A DNA stretch of 5,740 nucleotides from Candidatus Saccharimonadota bacterium. GTDB lineage: Bacteria > Patescibacteriota > Saccharimonadia > QS-5-54-17. This document shows positions 5,571 to 5,740 of this stretch, piece after piece; position 1 is the stretch's first letter, and the number at the start of each line of letters is the position of its first letter. The translations under genes were made by a program, and so were the position numbers. The notes beneath the pieces are model-generated. The model did no database searches. It was not told the origin of the DNA and saw nothing but the letters and a program-made list of their open reading frames with translations. The stretch covers positions 1 through 5,740 of the forward strand of contig SLRF01000041.1 in the NCBI GenBank assembly GCA_007131065.1, given 5' to 3'.

Positions 5571-5740
5571 ATGATTCTGCTGTGACTCGCGCAACTTCTT
5601 CCAGAGTAGTTACGCCGTTAAGTGCTTTGAGATAGCCATCTTGTCGCATGGTTATCATGCCGTCTTTTTGTGCCTGTTCTTGGACCTGGCTACTAGTAGT
5701 TCCTTCTACTAACAAGTTTTCCATATCGTGGCTGATATTA
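5569..5740 (-). CDS. pilB: type IV pilus assembly ATPase, C-terminal end (partial, cut by right edge)
   Basis: Only the last 56 residues are in the window. They match the C-terminus of the GspE/PulE/PilB family, the cytoplasmic ATPases that power pilus polymerisation. After an SQVQEQAQKDGM helix come the landmarks MITMRQDGYLKAL (GM.T.R.DG..K in the family) and GVTTLEEVARVTAES (the terminal G.TT.EEV.RVT element), ending at TAG 5569-5571. The nucleotide-binding motifs lie beyond the edge. The TTLEEV.RVT ending and the position directly before pilT favour PilB over a second PilT. The gap to pilT is 14 bases. The GspE of a secretion system is the alternative name, but the pilT neighbour makes pilB more likely. 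Confidence 0.92.
   Translation of the reverse strand, partial: NISHDMENLLVEGTTSSQVQEQAQKDGMITMRQDGYLKALNGVTTLEEVARVTAES

Overview
The window looks like a piece of a chromosome from a Candidate Phyla Radiation (Patescibacteria) bacterium, most likely Saccharibacteria (TM7). This is an inference from gene content. It combines short, tightly packed genes, a Gram-positive-style type IV pilus set (pilB-pilT-pilD), a single Xer-type recombinase, and a DUF5671-like membrane protein paired with a small anchored protein whose C-terminal Cys pattern I recall from this group. TGA ends at least four clear genes (pilD, the DUF5671-like gene, the 152-residue gene and uppP). That argues against the Gracilibacteria/Absconditabacteria code, in which TGA is glycine. 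Taxonomy cannot be proven from this window alone.

Layout, left to right. Bases 1-262 hold the possible 3' end of a plus-strand gene cut by the window edge, a REP-like stretch rich in AGCGAAG words with a nested palindrome, and a hairpin-plus-T-run terminator that reads best on the plus strand. Bases 263-2731 are a minus-strand run, transcribed right to left. It starts with a four-helix DUF5671-like protein, followed by a small membrane-anchored protein overlapping it by ATGA, then undecaprenyl-diphosphatase (uppP), then nucleoside diphosphate kinase (ndk). Bases 2732-2780 form a compact divergent promoter region. Bases 2781-3698 encode a complete plus-strand tyrosine recombinase of the XerC/XerD type. 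Bases 3690-5740 are a second minus-strand run: the C-terminus of the pilus assembly ATPase PilB (cut by the right edge), the retraction ATPase PilT, and the prepilin peptidase PilD.

How the genes fit together. PilB and PilT drive pilus extension and retraction, and PilD processes the pilins. The three are closely coupled: the pilT Shine-Dalgarno overlaps the pilB stop codon, and pilD starts two bases after the pilT stop codon. In Saccharibacteria such pili are linked to surface movement, host attachment and DNA uptake. UppP recycles the C55 lipid carrier for cell-wall synthesis, and NDK balances NTP pools. The two small membrane proteins ahead of them have no known function.

No CRISPR array, insertion sequence, toxin-antitoxin pair or defence system was seen. 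The most interesting points are the divergent promoter pair, whose -10 boxes are so close to the start codons that both mRNAs may be leaderless, the unknown membrane-protein pair coupled to uppP, and the REP-like element at the left edge.
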